From: Gardnerella swidsinskii
Lineage (GTDB): Bacteria; Actinomycetota; Actinomycetes; Actinomycetales; Bifidobacteriaceae
Assembly (NCBI RefSeq): GCF_003397705.1
Contig: NZ_QJVB01000001.1
Coordinates: 186,001 to 250,000 of the forward strand
Length of the DNA: 64,000 bases
Direction of reading: 5' to 3'
In this document: one piece after another, positions 36,722 to 45,701 of the stretch
Position numbering within the stretch: position 1 is the first letter of the stretch
Layout of the letters: the number at the start of each line of letters is the position of its first letter
Notes under the pieces: model-generated
What the model was told of the DNA's origin: nothing
The model's database searches: none
Seen by the model: the letters and a program-made list of their open reading frames with translations, nothing else
Made by a program: the position numbers and the translations under genes

Positions 36722-38056
36722 ATGTTTATGATGCGCATGGTTGCTCGATCTCTTGTGCGGCAATTGAAAAAGCGTGTGTTAATTGCGCTCGTAGTGTGCT
36801 TAAGCGCGTGCGTTAGCGTGTCAATGCTTAGCGTTGTGTATGACGTTGGAGACAAAATTAACGCAGAGCTGAGTTCATATGGTTCAAATATTGTGGTTCA
36901 GCCAAAATCTAGCGCTGTTGTAAATGATTTGTATGCTTCTCGAGAGCAGATTGATACTAATGGTTCTGAGAGTTTAAAGGCTGCGGAAAGCCACGAGTCT
37001 ACTGCTTCGCTAAAAGAATCTGATGCTGCAAAAATAAAAATGATTTTCTGGGCGTTTAATATCACTAATTTTGCGCCGAAAATAATTGTTCATGCAAATC
37101 TTGAAGCGAAATCTTCTGGCGATTTGGTAGTGCCTATTATTGGAACTTGGTTTAATCGTAAGCTTGCGCTCGCTTCCGGGGAAACAACAGTTGTTGGTGT
37201 TAGAGGTTTGCGCTCTTGGTGGAAGATTAATGCAGGTCGTTGGGCAAAAGATAATAAATCTGAAGCAATGGTAGGTGCGCAGCTAGCTGAGCGTTTGCAC
37301 TTAAAACTTGGCCAGCGTTTGCGTTTGATTCGTGACGGACGCGAGGTTTCGTTGCGCTTGGTTGGCGTATACGATTCTGGCGACGATGACAATAACGCAA
37401 TCTACGCAAGTTCTAGCGATGCTCAAAGCCTTGCAAATAAGCCGAATAAGGTTGATTCGATTGAAGTAAAGGCACTTACTACTCCTGAAAATGATTTAGC
37501 GCGAAAGGCTGCTAAAAATCCGGCAGCGCTCAGCCAGGAAGAGTGGGAAACTTGGTATTGCACGGCTTACCCGAGTTCGATTACTTACCAAATTGAGGAG
37601 GTAATTCCTGGAGCTGTTGCAAAGCAGGTTCGTCAAGTTGCGGCGTTGCAGGGTAACGTATTAAATAAGACGCGTGCTGTTATGGTTTTGATGACTGCGT
37701 TGAGTTTAATTGCTGCTGCTGTTGCTGTGGCGAATCTTATGGCTGCTTCAATTTCTGAGCGTTCTGGCGAGCTTGCATTGCTTAAGGCTTTGGGTGCACG
37801 TGATGGTGCTGTTGCTCGTCTTATGCTTATGGAAACTGCGGTTATTGCGTTTGGTGGAGCGTTACTCGGCATGGCTTTGGGATTTGCGGTGGCGCAGATT
37901 ATTGGTTTCACAGTGTTTGGCTCTTCGATTTTGTTCCGACCAATGGTATTTGTTCTGGTGTTCGTGCTGCTTGCGTTGACTGTGCTTGCGGCTGCAGGCT
38001 CTTCGATTCGTTCGATTTTGAGTGTGCGTCCTGCGGAGGTGCTTCATGGCAGGTAA
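36722..38056 (+). CDS. FtsX/MacB-type ABC permease of the iron operon, first
   Basis: The 444-residue protein has an N-terminal membrane helix (residues 18-42), a ~250-residue extracytoplasmic domain, and three C-terminal helices with the FtsX-domain signature SERSGELALLKALGARDGAVARL. GGGAGAGTTGCT lies upstream of ATG 36722. It overlaps the second permease by 11 bases. Paired FtsX-like permeases are found in the p19 clusters (Cj1661/Cj1662). Confidence 0.85.
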   Translation: MFMMRMVARSLVRQLKKRVLIALVVCLSACVSVSMLSVVYDVGDKINAELSSYGSNIVVQPKSSAVVNDLYASREQIDTNGSESLKAAESHESTASLKESDAAKIKMIFWAFNITNFAPKIIVHANLEAKSSGDLVVPIIGTWFNRKLALASGETTVVGVRGLRSWWKINAGRWAKDNKSEAMVGAQLAERLHLKLGQRLRLIRDGREVSLRLVGVYDSGDDDNNAIYASSSDAQSLANKPNKVDSIEVKALTTPENDLARKAAKNPAALSQEEWETWYCTAYPSSITYQIEEVIPGAVAKQVRQVAALQGNVLNKTRAVMVLMTALSLIAAAVAVANLMAASISERSGELALLKALGARDGAVARLMLMETAVIAFGGALLGMALGFAVAQIIGFTVFGSSILFRPMVFVLVFVLLALTVLAAAGSSIRSILSVRPAEVLHGR

Positions 38057-39413
38057 ATCTTATATGACTTCCAACAATTCTATGTTTATTACCATGCTAT
38101 TTAGCGCGGTATTTCGTAGAAAATCGCGTGCTTTGATGGCTGTTATTGCAACGCTTGTTGGTGCTGCTACGCTGTTTTGTTTAGCTGCAATCTGCCTGGT
38201 TGTGCCTCAGCAAATGAGCGATGAAATGCGTGCTTATGGAGCGAATATTATCGTAACTCCAATTGAGGGTGAGTGGAAAAACGGTATTGATCGCGCGATG
38301 GTTTTGCACACAAACGATATGGTTCTTGCAAAAGGTGCTATGCGATTTGCTACATATCGTTACGAAAACGTGCGTATTAACGCAGCTCCATATGTTTTAG
38401 CAGGAATAGATGTTCGTTCAGTAAAGTCTCTTAATAAGCATTGGAATGTAGACGGCTCTTGGTCTAGCAGTGGAAATGTTATGGTTGGGCGAGATGTAGC
38501 TCTTGCGATGGGCTTAAAAATAGGCTCTCGTATTGCGATTGCGTATAGATCTTCGGATAATACTGTCGGCTCGCATAAGCCAGCAGAGAAGTCTGCAAAT
38601 AAGTCTGCAAATAAGTCTGCAAGTGAATCTGCAAATAAGTCTACAAATCAGTCTGTAGAGAAGCCAGCAGAGAATCAAGCGCAAAATTCTGCTGCAAATT
38701 CTTCAGATCAGTCTGCGCAAAAATCTTCTCAACAAAAGCTTGTTGAAGGCAGAGTCTCAACGGATATTATGGATACTCACGGCACAACTTTCCGCGTTTG
38801 CGGCATTTTGGATACGGGCGGTGCTGAAGATTCTATGCTTTACGCTCTTAATGCGGATGTGAATACTCTTACGGGAGTTAAGCGCGGAGCAGACGTGATT
38901 GCTTACTCGTCTTCTGCGCCTAGCGTCGATGCGGTTGTTAGAAGTATTAACGACATGACTTCTATGCGCGTGCGCGCTCAGCAAGTTACTAAAGTTACTG
39001 CTGCTGACACTGGTATTATCACTATGCTTCGCAGCCTGTTCTGCATTGTATCGCTAGTTGTTCTAGTATTGATGATGGTTGGCGTGAGCACTACGATTTC
39101 TTCGATTGTGCAGCAGCGTCGAAATGAAATTGGTTTGCGCAAAGCTTTGGGTGCGAGCGCACGGAGTATTGGCGTGGAGTTTACTGCTGAAGCTGGAGTA
39201 TATGGCTTCGTTGGCGGTATTGCTGGTACTGCGGTAGGGTATGTGTTTGCGCGCTTGCTTGCTGCAATGGTGTTCTCGAGAGATTTGGGCGTGAATTGGT
39301 GGCTAGTCGTGTTCTCTATTGTATTTAGCGTTGCTGCGTCTTGCGTTGCTGCATTGCCGCCTGTTTTGCGTGCTTCAAAGATCGACCCTGCGATTGTGCT
39401 TCGAGAAGAATAG
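38046..39413 (+). CDS. FtsX/MacB-type ABC permease of the iron operon, second
   Basis: Same topology as its neighbour: N-terminal helix, large extracytoplasmic domain and three C-terminal helices with QQRRNEIGLRKALGASARSI. GCGGAGGTGCTTC precedes ATG 38046, so the start lies inside the first permease gene. An unusual Lys/Ser/Ala/Asn-rich segment (about residues 180-235), coded by 12-bp tandem repeats such as AAGTCTGCAAAT, is inserted in the extracytoplasmic domain (38570-38740). Family length is otherwise normal at 455 residues. Confidence 0.85.
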   Translation: MAGKSYMTSNNSMFITMLFSAVFRRKSRALMAVIATLVGAATLFCLAAICLVVPQQMSDEMRAYGANIIVTPIEGEWKNGIDRAMVLHTNDMVLAKGAMRFATYRYENVRINAAPYVLAGIDVRSVKSLNKHWNVDGSWSSSGNVMVGRDVALAMGLKIGSRIAIAYRSSDNTVGSHKPAEKSANKSANKSASESANKSTNQSVEKPAENQAQNSAANSSDQSAQKSSQQKLVEGRVSTDIMDTHGTTFRVCGILDTGGAEDSMLYALNADVNTLTGVKRGADVIAYSSSAPSVDAVVRSINDMTSMRVRAQQVTKVTAADTGIITMLRSLFCIVSLVVLVLMMVGVSTTISSIVQQRRNEIGLRKALGASARSIGVEFTAEAGVYGFVGGIAGTAVGYVFARLLAAMVFSRDLGVNWWLVVFSIVFSVAASCVAALPPVLRASKIDPAIVLREE

Positions 39414-39453
39414 CTTTTAGAGTGATTTTAGAGTGATTAGTTAAGGATTTAAT

Positions 39454-40299
39454 ATGACAGAGAATATAGAAAATAAGTTAGATAGCGCGGAGTCTAAGCC
39501 AAAAATGCTGTTGACGTTGGATCATATTTCCAAGATTTACGGATCTCTTCGAGCTGTTGACGATTTGTCGCTCACTGTGCCAGAAGGCGAGTGGCTTTCT
39601 ATTGTTGGCTCCAGTGGTTCTGGCAAAACAACGTTAATGAACATTATTGGCTGCATGGATTCACCATCTAAAGGTTCCGTGTCTTTGCAAGGTCGCAAAC
39701 TTGAGGATTTGAATGCCGGTCAACTCGCTGACGTTCGTAAAAACGTAATCGGTTTAGTTTTTCAAAAGTTTTATCTTGTTCCGCATTTAACAGCTGTTGA
39801 AAATGTGATGGTTGCGCAATACTATCATTCTGTTGTTGACGAAGCTCAAGCAATGGACGCTTTGGATCGCGTGGGCTTGAAGGATCGCGCTCACCATCTG
39901 CCAAGCCAGCTTTCTGGCGGCGAGCAGCAGCGTGTTTGCGTTGCTCGTGCACTTATCAACTGCCCTAAGTTGCTTCTTGCGGATGAGCCGACTGGTAATT
40001 TGGATGAAAAAAATGAGCAGATTGTGCTCGACTTGTTTAAGCAGCTGCACAATCAAGGTACGACGATTATTGTTGTAACTCACGATTCTTTGGTTGCTCA
40101 ATGTGCAGATCGAGAAATTATGCTCAACCACGGTGTGCTTGTTGGTGAGCGTTGGAATAACGAGGATGCTCGCAAAGCGTATGAGGCGATTGGTGGCAAG
40201 CCTGCGTTTACGAGTGCTCACCTTGATGAAAGTGTTGTGGAAGCTTTGCAAGACCATGAGCCTACTAAGTCGCCTAAATTAGCGAATTTAGATGATTAG
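39454..40299 (+). CDS. ABC transporter ATPase of the iron operon (LolD/MacB type)
   Basis: The 281-residue ATPase has Walker [15 protein letters not shown]-loop [14 protein letters not shown], signature [15 protein letters not shown], Walker [14 protein letters not shown] and H-loop VVTHD. It pairs with the two FtsX-type permeases just upstream. By analogy with Campylobacter Cj1663, the complex does not import iron itself but seems to move something needed by the FTR1-P19 system. The C-terminal ~45 residues beyond the fold are variable. Confidence 0.88.
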   Translation: MTENIENKLDSAESKPKMLLTLDHISKIYGSLRAVDDLSLTVPEGEWLSIVGSSGSGKTTLMNIIGCMDSPSKGSVSLQGRKLEDLNAGQLADVRKNVIGLVFQKFYLVPHLTAVENVMVAQYYHSVVDEAQAMDALDRVGLKDRAHHLPSQLSGGEQQRVCVARALINCPKLLLADEPTGNLDEKNEQIVLDLFKQLHNQGTTIIVVTHDSLVAQCADREIMLNHGVLVGERWNNEDARKAYEAIGGKPAFTSAHLDESVVEALQDHEPTKSPKLANLDD

Positions 40300-40343
40300 T
40301 TGCGTGGGTTTTAAAATATACAAGATTTGAAGGCGATGATTTT

Positions 40344-40943
40344 ATGGTTTCAGATAATATGTTTCACGATGTTTCACGCGACGATTTGAAATCCAAAAAA
40401 GTTGCAAAAACTGTTGCTACGCTTGCAATTGTAGCTGCATCGTCTGCTATGTTGTCTGCTTGCGGTGAGCCGAGTGCTGTACCAATGAACGATGAGTTCG
40501 CTGGTAATTCTGGTCAAAGCGCGGATGATGGCGGTAATCCTTCTGGAAAGTACGATGCTGGTGCTCAGCAATCTAAATCTTCTGCGCAAAGTGAGGATTC
40601 TCAGAACCAGCAGAATCAGCCTAAAACAGACACTGGCAATTACAAAGATGGCGACTATAAAGTCAAAGCTACGTATGGTCCGGTTGCAGAAGACAGTTTC
40701 GATGTGCGCTTAAGCGTTGCAAATGGGAATGTTAGCGATGTGCAAATGACGCCTCATCCGTTTACGCCGATTTCAAGAGGCCATATGGATGCATTCTCAA
40801 AGGCTATTCCAGGAAAAATCGTTGGAAAGCCGTTGAAAGATTTGCATATTTCAGTTGTTGCTGGAGCAAGTTGGACTAGCGATGCCTTCAACAAAGCACT
40901 TGACGTTGCTCGCCAAGAGGCTTCAATCGCATCCGCAAAATAA
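40344..40943 (+). CDS. FMN-binding-domain lipoprotein of the iron operon
   Basis: The signal ends at lipobox LSAC (Cys40). A Gln/Ser/Asn-rich linker leads to an FMN_bind domain (about residues 97-190) that closes with VVAGASWTSDAF, the site where ApbE attaches FMN to Ser/Thr (S176 is the candidate). In Campylobacter this position in the cluster is held by thioredoxin-like proteins; here a flavoprotein may supply the redox step, perhaps reducing Fe3+. It is the last gene of the operon. The start lies after GATTTGAAGGCGATG. Confidence 0.82.
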   Translation: MVSDNMFHDVSRDDLKSKKVAKTVATLAIVAASSAMLSACGEPSAVPMNDEFAGNSGQSADDGGNPSGKYDAGAQQSKSSAQSEDSQNQQNQPKTDTGNYKDGDYKVKATYGPVAEDSFDVRLSVANGNVSDVQMTPHPFTPISRGHMDAFSKAIPGKIVGKPLKDLHISVVAGASWTSDAFNKALDVARQEASIASAK

Positions 40944-40955
40944 TCTACAACCACC

Positions 40956-41192
40956 TTAATCTTTGACTTCAAGAATAGTGCCTTCGTCGCGAATCATTGT
41001 TGCTGCCATGGCTCCGGTTGCTGCCATAAATGGAATAATAGCATCACTGTATTCGTCCATGAACTGTGCAAAATCATGATTCCAAGAAATAATTGCAACA
41101 TACAAAAGAAGGAACTCAACTGCTGTAAATAATGCCCACTTAAGAATCCAAATAAGCGTTTTTTTAATAACTTTTATAGAGTTCTTGCTCAT
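40956..41192 (-). CDS. small membrane protein of unknown function
   Basis: From ATG 41192 (behind GAAGGCAACTC) the protein has 78 residues, with a membrane helix at about residues 14-36 (LIWILKWALFTAVEFLLLYVAI) and a second weaker one near 55-70 (FMAATGAMAATM). It is convergent with the iron operon, 13 bases from its last stop. I do not recognise the family. Confidence 0.5.
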   Translation of the reverse strand: MSKNSIKVIKKTLIWILKWALFTAVEFLLLYVAIISWNHDFAQFMDEYSDAIIPFMAATGAMAATMIRDEGTILEVKD

Positions 41193-41374
41193 GAGTTGCC
41201 TTCTTTCCAATTTGCTGTTTTGTTTGTGAGCATTGTAGCTAATTCATGTACATTGCTTCTCGTTCGTATGTATTTTGTATTTCTAGTATAAATATTGCAA
41301 TTCTTTGCAGCAATATGATGTACTCAAAACTTAATACTCAACGTAATGGTAGATTGCCAATAAGTCTTAAATCT

Positions 41375-41878
41375 TTACAAATCGCTTTCATCAATAGGGT
41401 GACCTTGTGGACGCTTTATTACTCGCCACAAAATCACCAATGTTAAGACGCCATTTGCAATTCCGTAGTAATAAATCCAAGGAACGTGAATAAGCCCACA
41501 AATAAAGCATGAAATAATATTTGTTAAATTATTTAGATAATTGCTAAGTATTTGCTTATTTTGTGATTCGACTTTTTTGCGTTTTTGCTCAAGAGTTGTT
41601 ATGTAATCTTTGTTGTTTCCTATATTCTCAACATCACTACTTATGCTGTTAGCGCCTGCGCCGTTAAGATTAGATATATTATTTTCTATATACGCATTTT
41701 TTGCTTTAATAACGCTTTTGCGCAAGAAAAAATATGCATAAGAATACAATGCAACAGAAAGAAGTCCTAAAACAAGCCACAAAACGAAAAAGCCAAAGCT
41801 ACGCATAAAAGCAGCTGTTGAGGCAAGTGCCATCGCAGCTACTTCTGCGGAGTGCAATACTACTAATCGTTTTGTCAT
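41375..41878 (-). CDS. membrane protein of unknown function
   Basis: The 167-residue protein from ATG 41878 has an N-terminal pair of membrane segments (about 12-55), a polar helical loop (ENNISNLNGAGANSISSDVEN...) and a C-terminal pair (FICGLIHVPWIYYYG; NGVLTLVILWRVI). AGCAGGATTAT precedes the start. It is divergent from the response regulator gene, sharing a ~195-base intergenic region. No family recognised. Confidence 0.5.
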   Translation of the reverse strand: MTKRLVVLHSAEVAAMALASTAAFMRSFGFFVLWLVLGLLSVALYSYAYFFLRKSVIKAKNAYIENNISNLNGAGANSISSDVENIGNNKDYITTLEQKRKKVESQNKQILSNYLNNLTNIISCFICGLIHVPWIYYYGIANGVLTLVILWRVIKRPQGHPIDESDL

Positions 41879-42072
41879 ATAATCCTGCTGCAATCATTAT
41901 TGAAACTGCATTTTCAAACGCAACTAAAAGTCACATATTGTTACTTATTATAAGCACATATGATTTACGCGCAGTACTTGTAATCATTTTTTACTACACG
42001 ATTTGCCCTACTTTGCGCATGCTTATAAAGTAGAATATAAGGAAAGTAGCATAAGATTGCAAGAAAGCCATT

Positions 42073-42813
42073 ATGCAAAAAACGTATGCAATAGTAGATA
42101 ACGACCCGCTAGTTTTAGCGGTTATGCGAAACGTGCTCAGCAAGCTTTTGCCAAGCGAGTACGTGTGCAAATGGTGCGTAAAATCAGGCGTGCAAGCTTT
42201 GAAATATTGCCAAGTAACAAAAACTACTCCGGATTATATTCTGATAGATATGTCAATGAAAGACATGTCTGGAGTAGAGGTAATACGCGCAATTCGTGAA
42301 CAAAACAGCAATATTGTTTTAATTGGCATGACTTCGTACGATTGTAGATCCTACGCTTCGATGGTTGCGCAAGTTGGTGGGCAGGCAATGGTTGCTAAAG
42401 ACAATTTCAAAGGGTTAGCAGAAGCTTTGCAATATTGCGATAATCAGAAGGTGTATGGCTGCCGATGTGTTAAAGATGTTGCTTACGATTTTGCTACTCC
42501 GCAAGAATCTTTTATTAGGCTTTCTAAATCAAGGTCGCGTAGCGTTTTGCCGCCTCAAGAACTAAAAATCATGGATCTGCTCTCTAAAGGTTGCACAACA
42601 AATCAGGTTGCGGCTCAACTTGGTCTTATGCCAAACACTATTAACACGCATATTCATAGGATTTACAAAAAATTGCATGTTTCTAACCGAGTGCAAGCAA
42701 TGTCCGCGTTTGCTGCAATGCAAAATCGTGAGCAAACTAGCAATCTGCAATATTTTAATAATTCGCCGCAGAGTCATCCGAATCCTTCTCAAGAAACGGA
42801 TAACGCATGTTAA
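42073..42813 (+). CDS. NarL/LuxR-type response regulator
   Basis: The receiver domain (residues 1-125) has acidic VDNDP, the phospho-acceptor Asp in ILIDMSMKDMSG and the conserved Lys in AMVAKDN. A linker leads to a LuxR HTH (PPQELKIMDLLSKGCTTNQVAAQL, then NTINTHIHRIYKKLHVSNRVQA). It overlaps the sensor kinase gene by seven bases, so they form a two-component pair. Targets unknown; the nearby small membrane protein genes are candidates. Confidence 0.85.
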   Translation: MQKTYAIVDNDPLVLAVMRNVLSKLLPSEYVCKWCVKSGVQALKYCQVTKTTPDYILIDMSMKDMSGVEVIRAIREQNSNIVLIGMTSYDCRSYASMVAQVGGQAMVAKDNFKGLAEALQYCDNQKVYGCRCVKDVAYDFATPQESFIRLSKSRSRSVLPPQELKIMDLLSKGCTTNQVAAQLGLMPNTINTHIHRIYKKLHVSNRVQAMSAFAAMQNREQTSNLQYFNNSPQSHPNPSQETDNAC

Positions 42814-44024
42814 TGAAAACATTTTCGCGCGTTATTGAGTTGGTTAAAAGCTGGAAAATTCAGCGAACTTTATTCATAATATTGGCGATTCTTGTAGTGT
42901 CAATGGATGTGCAATCGTGCAATACAGCTGGGCTGTGGCATAACCCGCAGCAATCTGCGTGTCAATACGTTTGGATGTTTGCAATATTTCTTTTGATTGC
43001 TTTTCCGCGTCAAGTATCACTCGTAACTCCGATTTTGTATTGCGTAACGTTAACAGTACCAGGTGTAAATGCAACTTGCGTGCTTTTTGCGCTGATTGCT
43101 AGCATGTTTGTTGCAGGCTTTTATGATTCGTGGAAGTATTTGCTTTGTGCGTACATAGTTTCGCTGAATATTATGTACTTTGCAAAAATGGCGTACATTC
43201 CGTTTACTTTTCCTTGTTTTATTCTTATTTCCATGATTTGTGGTTACGTTTTGCGCAAATATTTGAACATGTTGGAAGAAAATAATCGCGCAAAAATGGA
43301 TATTGTACGGAGTAAGTTCCAGTCTTATATTGCGTCGGTTGCGTTGCAATTGCATGACGATGTGAACAATGAGATTACGGATATTACACTGCTTGCAACG
43401 GATGCTTTATATGCTGAGAACAATGAACATACAAAAGAATCGTTAGAGCAGATTATTGAACATTCGCGTAATGCACTTTCCAAAGCGAGACTTGTTATCA
43501 GCCTACTTGAGCAAACTGAACAAAAGTATGATGATTCTTTAGATTCAAATATTGCTAGTACGCAGTTTGTTTATAGTTCTAATAGCAATGATTGCATGAA
43601 TTTGGCTGATTTCTTATGCAATATTCGTGCGCGTTTACAGGCTGAACGGCAAATTTGTGAGCAGCTTGGGTACTATGGCTCTCTAACAGTGGTTGATAAA
43701 AGTTCGGGGAGTGGTGATTTTGCTGCATCTGCAACTGTTAGTACTGAAAAAGCTCAATGTGCTATTCGCATGTGCAGTGAGTTGCTTACTAATATTCGTA
43801 AGCATTGCAGTACTAGCGTTGACTTTTCTATGAACGTTACTGTTGATGAGCGAGAATGCAAAATAATGTGTATGAATTCGTTGTCGAATAAGTTTGGTGG
43901 AAGACTTGTTTTTGGCAAAGGACTACTATTCCACAAAAAATCCGTGGAACGTTTAGGTGGATCTTTAAACGCGCAAAAAGATGATGATGCATGGTTGGTC
44001 AATGTTGTTATTCCGCTAAACTAG
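42807..44024 (+). CDS. sensor histidine kinase (HisKA_3-like, degenerate ATP domain)
   Basis: The N-terminal ~150 residues form five or six membrane helices without a large sensory loop, typical of intramembrane-sensing kinases. The phosphorylated His is in LQLHDDVNNEITDITLL. The ATPase domain has the N-box CSELLTNIRKHC and a glycine-rich LVFGKGLLFHKKSVERLGGSL, but no clear DxGxG motif. ATG 42807 overlaps the regulator stop. It may have weak or phosphatase-biased activity. Confidence 0.78.
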   Translation: MLMKTFSRVIELVKSWKIQRTLFIILAILVVSMDVQSCNTAGLWHNPQQSACQYVWMFAIFLLIAFPRQVSLVTPILYCVTLTVPGVNATCVLFALIASMFVAGFYDSWKYLLCAYIVSLNIMYFAKMAYIPFTFPCFILISMICGYVLRKYLNMLEENNRAKMDIVRSKFQSYIASVALQLHDDVNNEITDITLLATDALYAENNEHTKESLEQIIEHSRNALSKARLVISLLEQTEQKYDDSLDSNIASTQFVYSSNSNDCMNLADFLCNIRARLQAERQICEQLGYYGSLTVVDKSSGSGDFAASATVSTEKAQCAIRMCSELLTNIRKHCSTSVDFSMNVTVDERECKIMCMNSLSNKFGGRLVFGKGLLFHKKSVERLGGSLNAQKDDDAWLVNVVIPLN

Positions 44025-44062
44025 TATCAATCAGACTCTCGCTTTATCGTGGTTAATTTACG

Positions 44063-44323
44063 CTACCTGTCCTCTTCAAGACCAGCAGTGAATTTTTCTG
44101 CTAAGATGTGAAAGCCTTCTAAATATTCTTCATAACCATCGGCAATAATCGCATCGTCATGAACTACAAACTTATTATTTTCTAACACTACATACTTGGT
44201 AAAGAATTGCTCAAGCTCTGCAGCCAATTTATCAAAATCTTCTTCAGAAAGATTATCGTCATCGTTACTAATATTTGCTGCAGCAGATGGATTCCAATTT
44301 TTTACTCCAAAATCTTGACTCAT
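44063..44323 (-). CDS. small acidic hypothetical protein
   Basis: The 86-residue protein is acidic and soluble (NDDDNLSEEDFDKLAAELEQF; ADGYEEYLEGFHILAEKF), predicted helical with no signal. AAGAAGGAATGTC precedes the start. The stop is 39 bases from the kinase stop on the other strand. Its composition and size resemble small adaptor or secretion-associated proteins, but I do not recognise it. Confidence 0.5.
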   Translation of the reverse strand: MSQDFGVKNWNPSAAANISNDDDNLSEEDFDKLAAELEQFFTKYVVLENNKFVVHDDAIIADGYEEYLEGFHILAEKFTAGLEEDR

Positions 44324-44512
44324 GACATTCCTTCTTCTTAATGTAATCTATGAATATTGCATATTAGCATCTTAGACAGCAACCGAAAAGTTACTGATAA
44401 ATAAAAACAACCAAATAGGATTAAAATCTACCGTAATATAACTTAGAAAATATGAAATAGAAGATTAGCGAAGTGCTGTGTGCATTTCGCTAATCTTCAT
44501 GAAATAAATTGT

Positions 44513-44725
44513 TCAATAACGATCATCAGGTATAAAGGCACGTGCAAAAGCAACAATAAGTGTAAAAACAAATGTTTCAATCCACCTATTTGGAGATGAA
44601 AGGTAAGCAATTGTATTGCCACTAAATATTGCAAAAATTCCAAGCAAGCCAATAAATGTTAACGGCATATAAGTAGCTTCTCGTTTGATAAGTCGCTTAA
44701 AATAAGCCAAGATTTGCTTTTTCAT
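44513..44725 (-). CDS. small membrane protein
   Basis: The 70-residue protein has a basic N-terminus (MKKQILAYFKRLIKRE) and two membrane segments (MPLTFIGLLGIFAIFSGNTI; WIETFVFTLIVAFARAFI). Codon use and length fit a real small gene, but no RBS stronger than GGTAGGTAAATC is seen. Function unknown. Confidence 0.42.
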   Translation of the reverse strand: MKKQILAYFKRLIKREATYMPLTFIGLLGIFAIFSGNTIAYLSSPNRWIETFVFTLIVAFARAFIPDDRY

Positions 44726-44999
44726 AATGATTTACCTACCACTGGTTGCGACACATTGTCACTGTTGTAACTACTGCAGCTACTGTCTTTGCTAAGCACT
44801 TCACCGCATAACTCCTTTACTTAAAACGCTATTTTGCTGCACAAATAAATTGTGCAATGGGTCTCAGTGTAATAAAAAAATACTGTCATGTAATCAGCTG
44901 TAACTATTTTTAGCGACACAGTAAAATTGGCAATACTTGTAATTGTTATTTTTGGCTCAGTAGAAATTTTATGCTGCAAAAATCAACCCAAACACATAC

Positions 45000-45047
45000 G
45001 TTATAGTGGCAGAAATTGCAAAATTAGCAAAAACTGTCACGATAACT
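45000..45047 (+). repeat. left 48-bp inverted repeat flanking the HigBA-like pair
   Basis: GTTATAGTGGCAGAAATTGC...CTGTCACGATAACT matches the reverse complement of 45702-45749 with two mismatches. Each copy also has its own near-inverted ends (GTTATCGTG/CACGATAAC), so it resembles a small palindromic mobile repeat. It lies in the 377-base gene-free region 44726-45102, which otherwise holds the toxin promoter. Confidence 0.8.
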
Positions 45048-45068
45048 GATATGATTGTTTACTTATAT

Positions 45069-45096
45069 TGCAAAACTGTATCCTACAGGATAAAAT
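45069..45096 (+). promoter_or_regulatory. promoter and palindromic operator of the toxin-antitoxin genes
   Basis: TTGCAA (45069-45074) and TAAAAT (45091-45096) form a promoter with a 16-base spacer. The spacer contains the palindrome TATCCTACAGGATA (45079-45092), a natural site for autorepression by the antitoxin. Confidence 0.5.
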
Positions 45097-45102
45097 ACTT
45101 TT

Positions 45103-45413
45103 ATGGAGATACTTAAAACAGATGAGTATCGCAATTGGATGAAAAACTTCGCGATACTCAATCTAAAGCTCGAATTAACGCGAGACTGAGATTATGTGAA
45201 ATTGCAGGTAAGCCAGTAGGTGATTTACATCCAGTTTGCAATGGTATTAGTGAACTGCGTTTCACTTTTGGACCAGGGTATCGTGTGTATTTTGCACAAA
45301 AAGGCTTAAAACTAATGCTATTACTTGCTGGTGGAGATAAAAGTAGTCAAAGTAAAGATATTAAGCAAGCGAAGATACTTCTCGCACAATTAATTGAGGA
45401 GAAAAAATGGTAA
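45103..45413 (+). pseudogene. HigB/RelE-family toxin, possibly frameshifted near its start
   Basis: The frame from ATG 45103 reads MEILKTDEYRNWM, a typical HigB-like start, but then leaves the family. The next frame from 45135 continues as LRDTQSKARINARLRLCEIAG, GISELRFTFGPGYRVYF and LLLAGGDKSSQSKDIKQA, the body of RelE/HigB-type mRNA interferases (phage Gp49-like). A one-base change near 45133 would fuse them to a normal ~103-residue toxin. Otherwise a TTG start at 45135 would give a 92-residue product without the first beta-strand. It overlaps the antitoxin start by seven bases (toxin-first order, as in HigBA). Confidence 0.65.
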
Positions 45414-45694
45414 ATATAAGTAAATGGGATGCGAGTGAGTATCTTGAGGACGATGATGATGTTATTGCGTATCTCAATGCTGCAGCAGAACTTAACGATC
45501 CTCGCTTGTTGCAAGCTGCTATAGGCGATATTGCAAAAGCTCGAGGCATGAAAGAGATTGCTCAAAAAGCTGAGGTCGGAAGGGAAAGCCTTTACAAAAG
45601 CCTAAGACGAGATGGCAATCCTAGCTTTCAAACTATTGCGAAAGTTGTTCAAGCGTTAGGTGGACGCATTGCAATAGAACCAGCAAATGCGTGA
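45407..45694 (+). CDS. HigA-like antitoxin with XRE helix-turn-helix
   Basis: The 95-residue protein has an N-terminal acidic part (YLEDDDDVIAYLNAAAEL) and a C-terminal HTH (MKEIAQKAEVGRESLYKSL, then NPSFQTIAKVVQALG), the pattern of addiction-module antidote proteins paired with HigB/Gp49-like toxins. GAGGAGAAAAA precedes ATG 45407. It should neutralise the toxin and repress the operon through the palindrome at 45079-45092. It appears intact even if the toxin is not. Confidence 0.82.
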   Translation: MVNISKWDASEYLEDDDDVIAYLNAAAELNDPRLLQAAIGDIAKARGMKEIAQKAEVGRESLYKSLRRDGNPSFQTIAKVVQALGGRIAIEPANA

Positions 45695-45701
45695 CATACC
45701 A

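Noticed and set aside
45135..45413. intact 92-residue toxin starting at TTG 45135
   Set aside because: Family members begin with the MEILKT-like strand that is present just upstream in another frame, so a frameshift explains the sequence better; kept as an alternative only.
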